Shown in pieces: positions 63,344-64,000 of a DNA stretch of 64,000 bases. Location of the stretch: contig OY747707.1 in NCBI GenBank assembly GCA_963556495.2, forward strand, positions 30,343,371 to 30,407,370, read 5' to 3'. Under the pieces are notes generated by a model. It was not told the origin of the DNA. It did not search any database and saw only the letters and a program-made list of their open reading frames with translations. Origin of the DNA: Valencia hispanica (Eukaryota > Chordata > Actinopteri > Cyprinodontiformes > Valenciidae). Each line of letters starts with the position of its first letter. Position 1 is the stretch's first letter. Made by a program: the position numbers and the translations under genes.

Positions 63344-64000
63344 CTATAATAATCATAAAAAACAAAAAAACAAGAGTTAATATCTCAATATGTAAATGGG
63401 CAAATAGTAGTTGCAGAACTATTTAGATATTGTCTTAATTGGCATTAAACAAATGATCTCTATCAAAATGTAATACAACTTAACCACATTCTGTACAGAG
63501 CGGCTTGTCCTGACCCGTGTTCGGTGATGCAACAAGCCTTTTTTTAGATTTTGTTCACTTCAGCTCTTGTCTTGGAGCAGATTTTTTTTGCTTTCATTTT
63601 ACCATCTTTGTAAATTCAGAGTTGCTTTCAATCGACCTAGTTCAACACAGCAAGGGAAAAAAGCTCTAACACAAGCAGGATACTAAATGCAAGCCGTTCT
63701 CCAACAGATAGAGGGCTGCAAACACAAATATAAAAAAAAAAAAACTCAAATATATAGGATATCCAGCTGAGAAAGGTTTGCAGAGAACAAAGCAAAAAAA
63801 CTTAAAAGTGAGACTAGAGAATAGGCTGAGACATGCAGGTGTAAAACTCCTTTCCCGTCTCTTGCATTAGAAACAAATGGCAATGCTATTGTGCAAAGAA
63901 GAAGTGAGGCGATGCAAAGGGGTTGTGTCAGGTATGAAAACCACATTTCTGTCATTCCAAACACTAAACAGGCCCACTCAAGGTTTCCTCCGGTAGCATA

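Overview
The window is nuclear DNA from a ray-finned (teleost-type) fish. It is AT-rich and intron-rich, it carries GT-AG split genes whose proteins match conserved vertebrate families, and its introns are full of repeat types common in fish: Tc1-like elements, hAT-type MITEs, L2-like LINEs and tRNA-headed SINEs. No bacterial, viral, CRISPR or operon-like content was seen. All exon calls come from reading splice sites and frames by eye. Every exon chain below keeps phase and gives a protein length close to that of its family.

Layout. (1) 1-19845, + strand: the 3' part of mospd2, with seven coding exons covering an acidic linker, the MSP domain and the C-terminal membrane anchor. (2) 19846-24833: intergenic, mostly decayed transposons. 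(3) 24834-27543, - strand: complete asb9 with seven coding exons and 300 aa, made of ankyrin repeats plus a SOCS box. (4) 27544-33361: the divergent asb9/gpr143 intergenic region, with LINE and MITE debris and a candidate MITF M-box about 120 bp upstream of the gpr143 start. (5) 33362-44678, + strand: complete gpr143 (ocular albinism 1 receptor) with nine coding exons and 414 aa. (6) 44679-48797: convergent 3' ends. (7) 48798-63295, - strand: complete coding part of tbl1x with fourteen coding exons and 513 aa. Its promoter lies beyond the right edge.

The genes do not form a pathway. MOSPD2 is an ER contact-site tether, ASB9 a CUL5 ubiquitin-ligase substrate receptor, GPR143 a melanosomal receptor and TBL1X a corepressor subunit. 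What links them is linkage: as I recall, all four human orthologues lie on Xp22. The convergent gpr143/tbl1x pair and the mospd2/asb9 pair are each neighbours in human but sit several Mb apart, whereas here they are adjacent.

The most distinctive structure outside the genes is in tbl1x. The intron between coding exons 11 and 12 holds a readable Russian-doll stack: a Tc1-like shell split by a hAT-like element with an exact 8-bp target duplication, which itself contains three further TIR elements with their own duplications. The first tbl1x intron seen here contains an unclassified fold-back element of about 1 kb with arms of about 200 bp. I found no convincing new multi-gene system.
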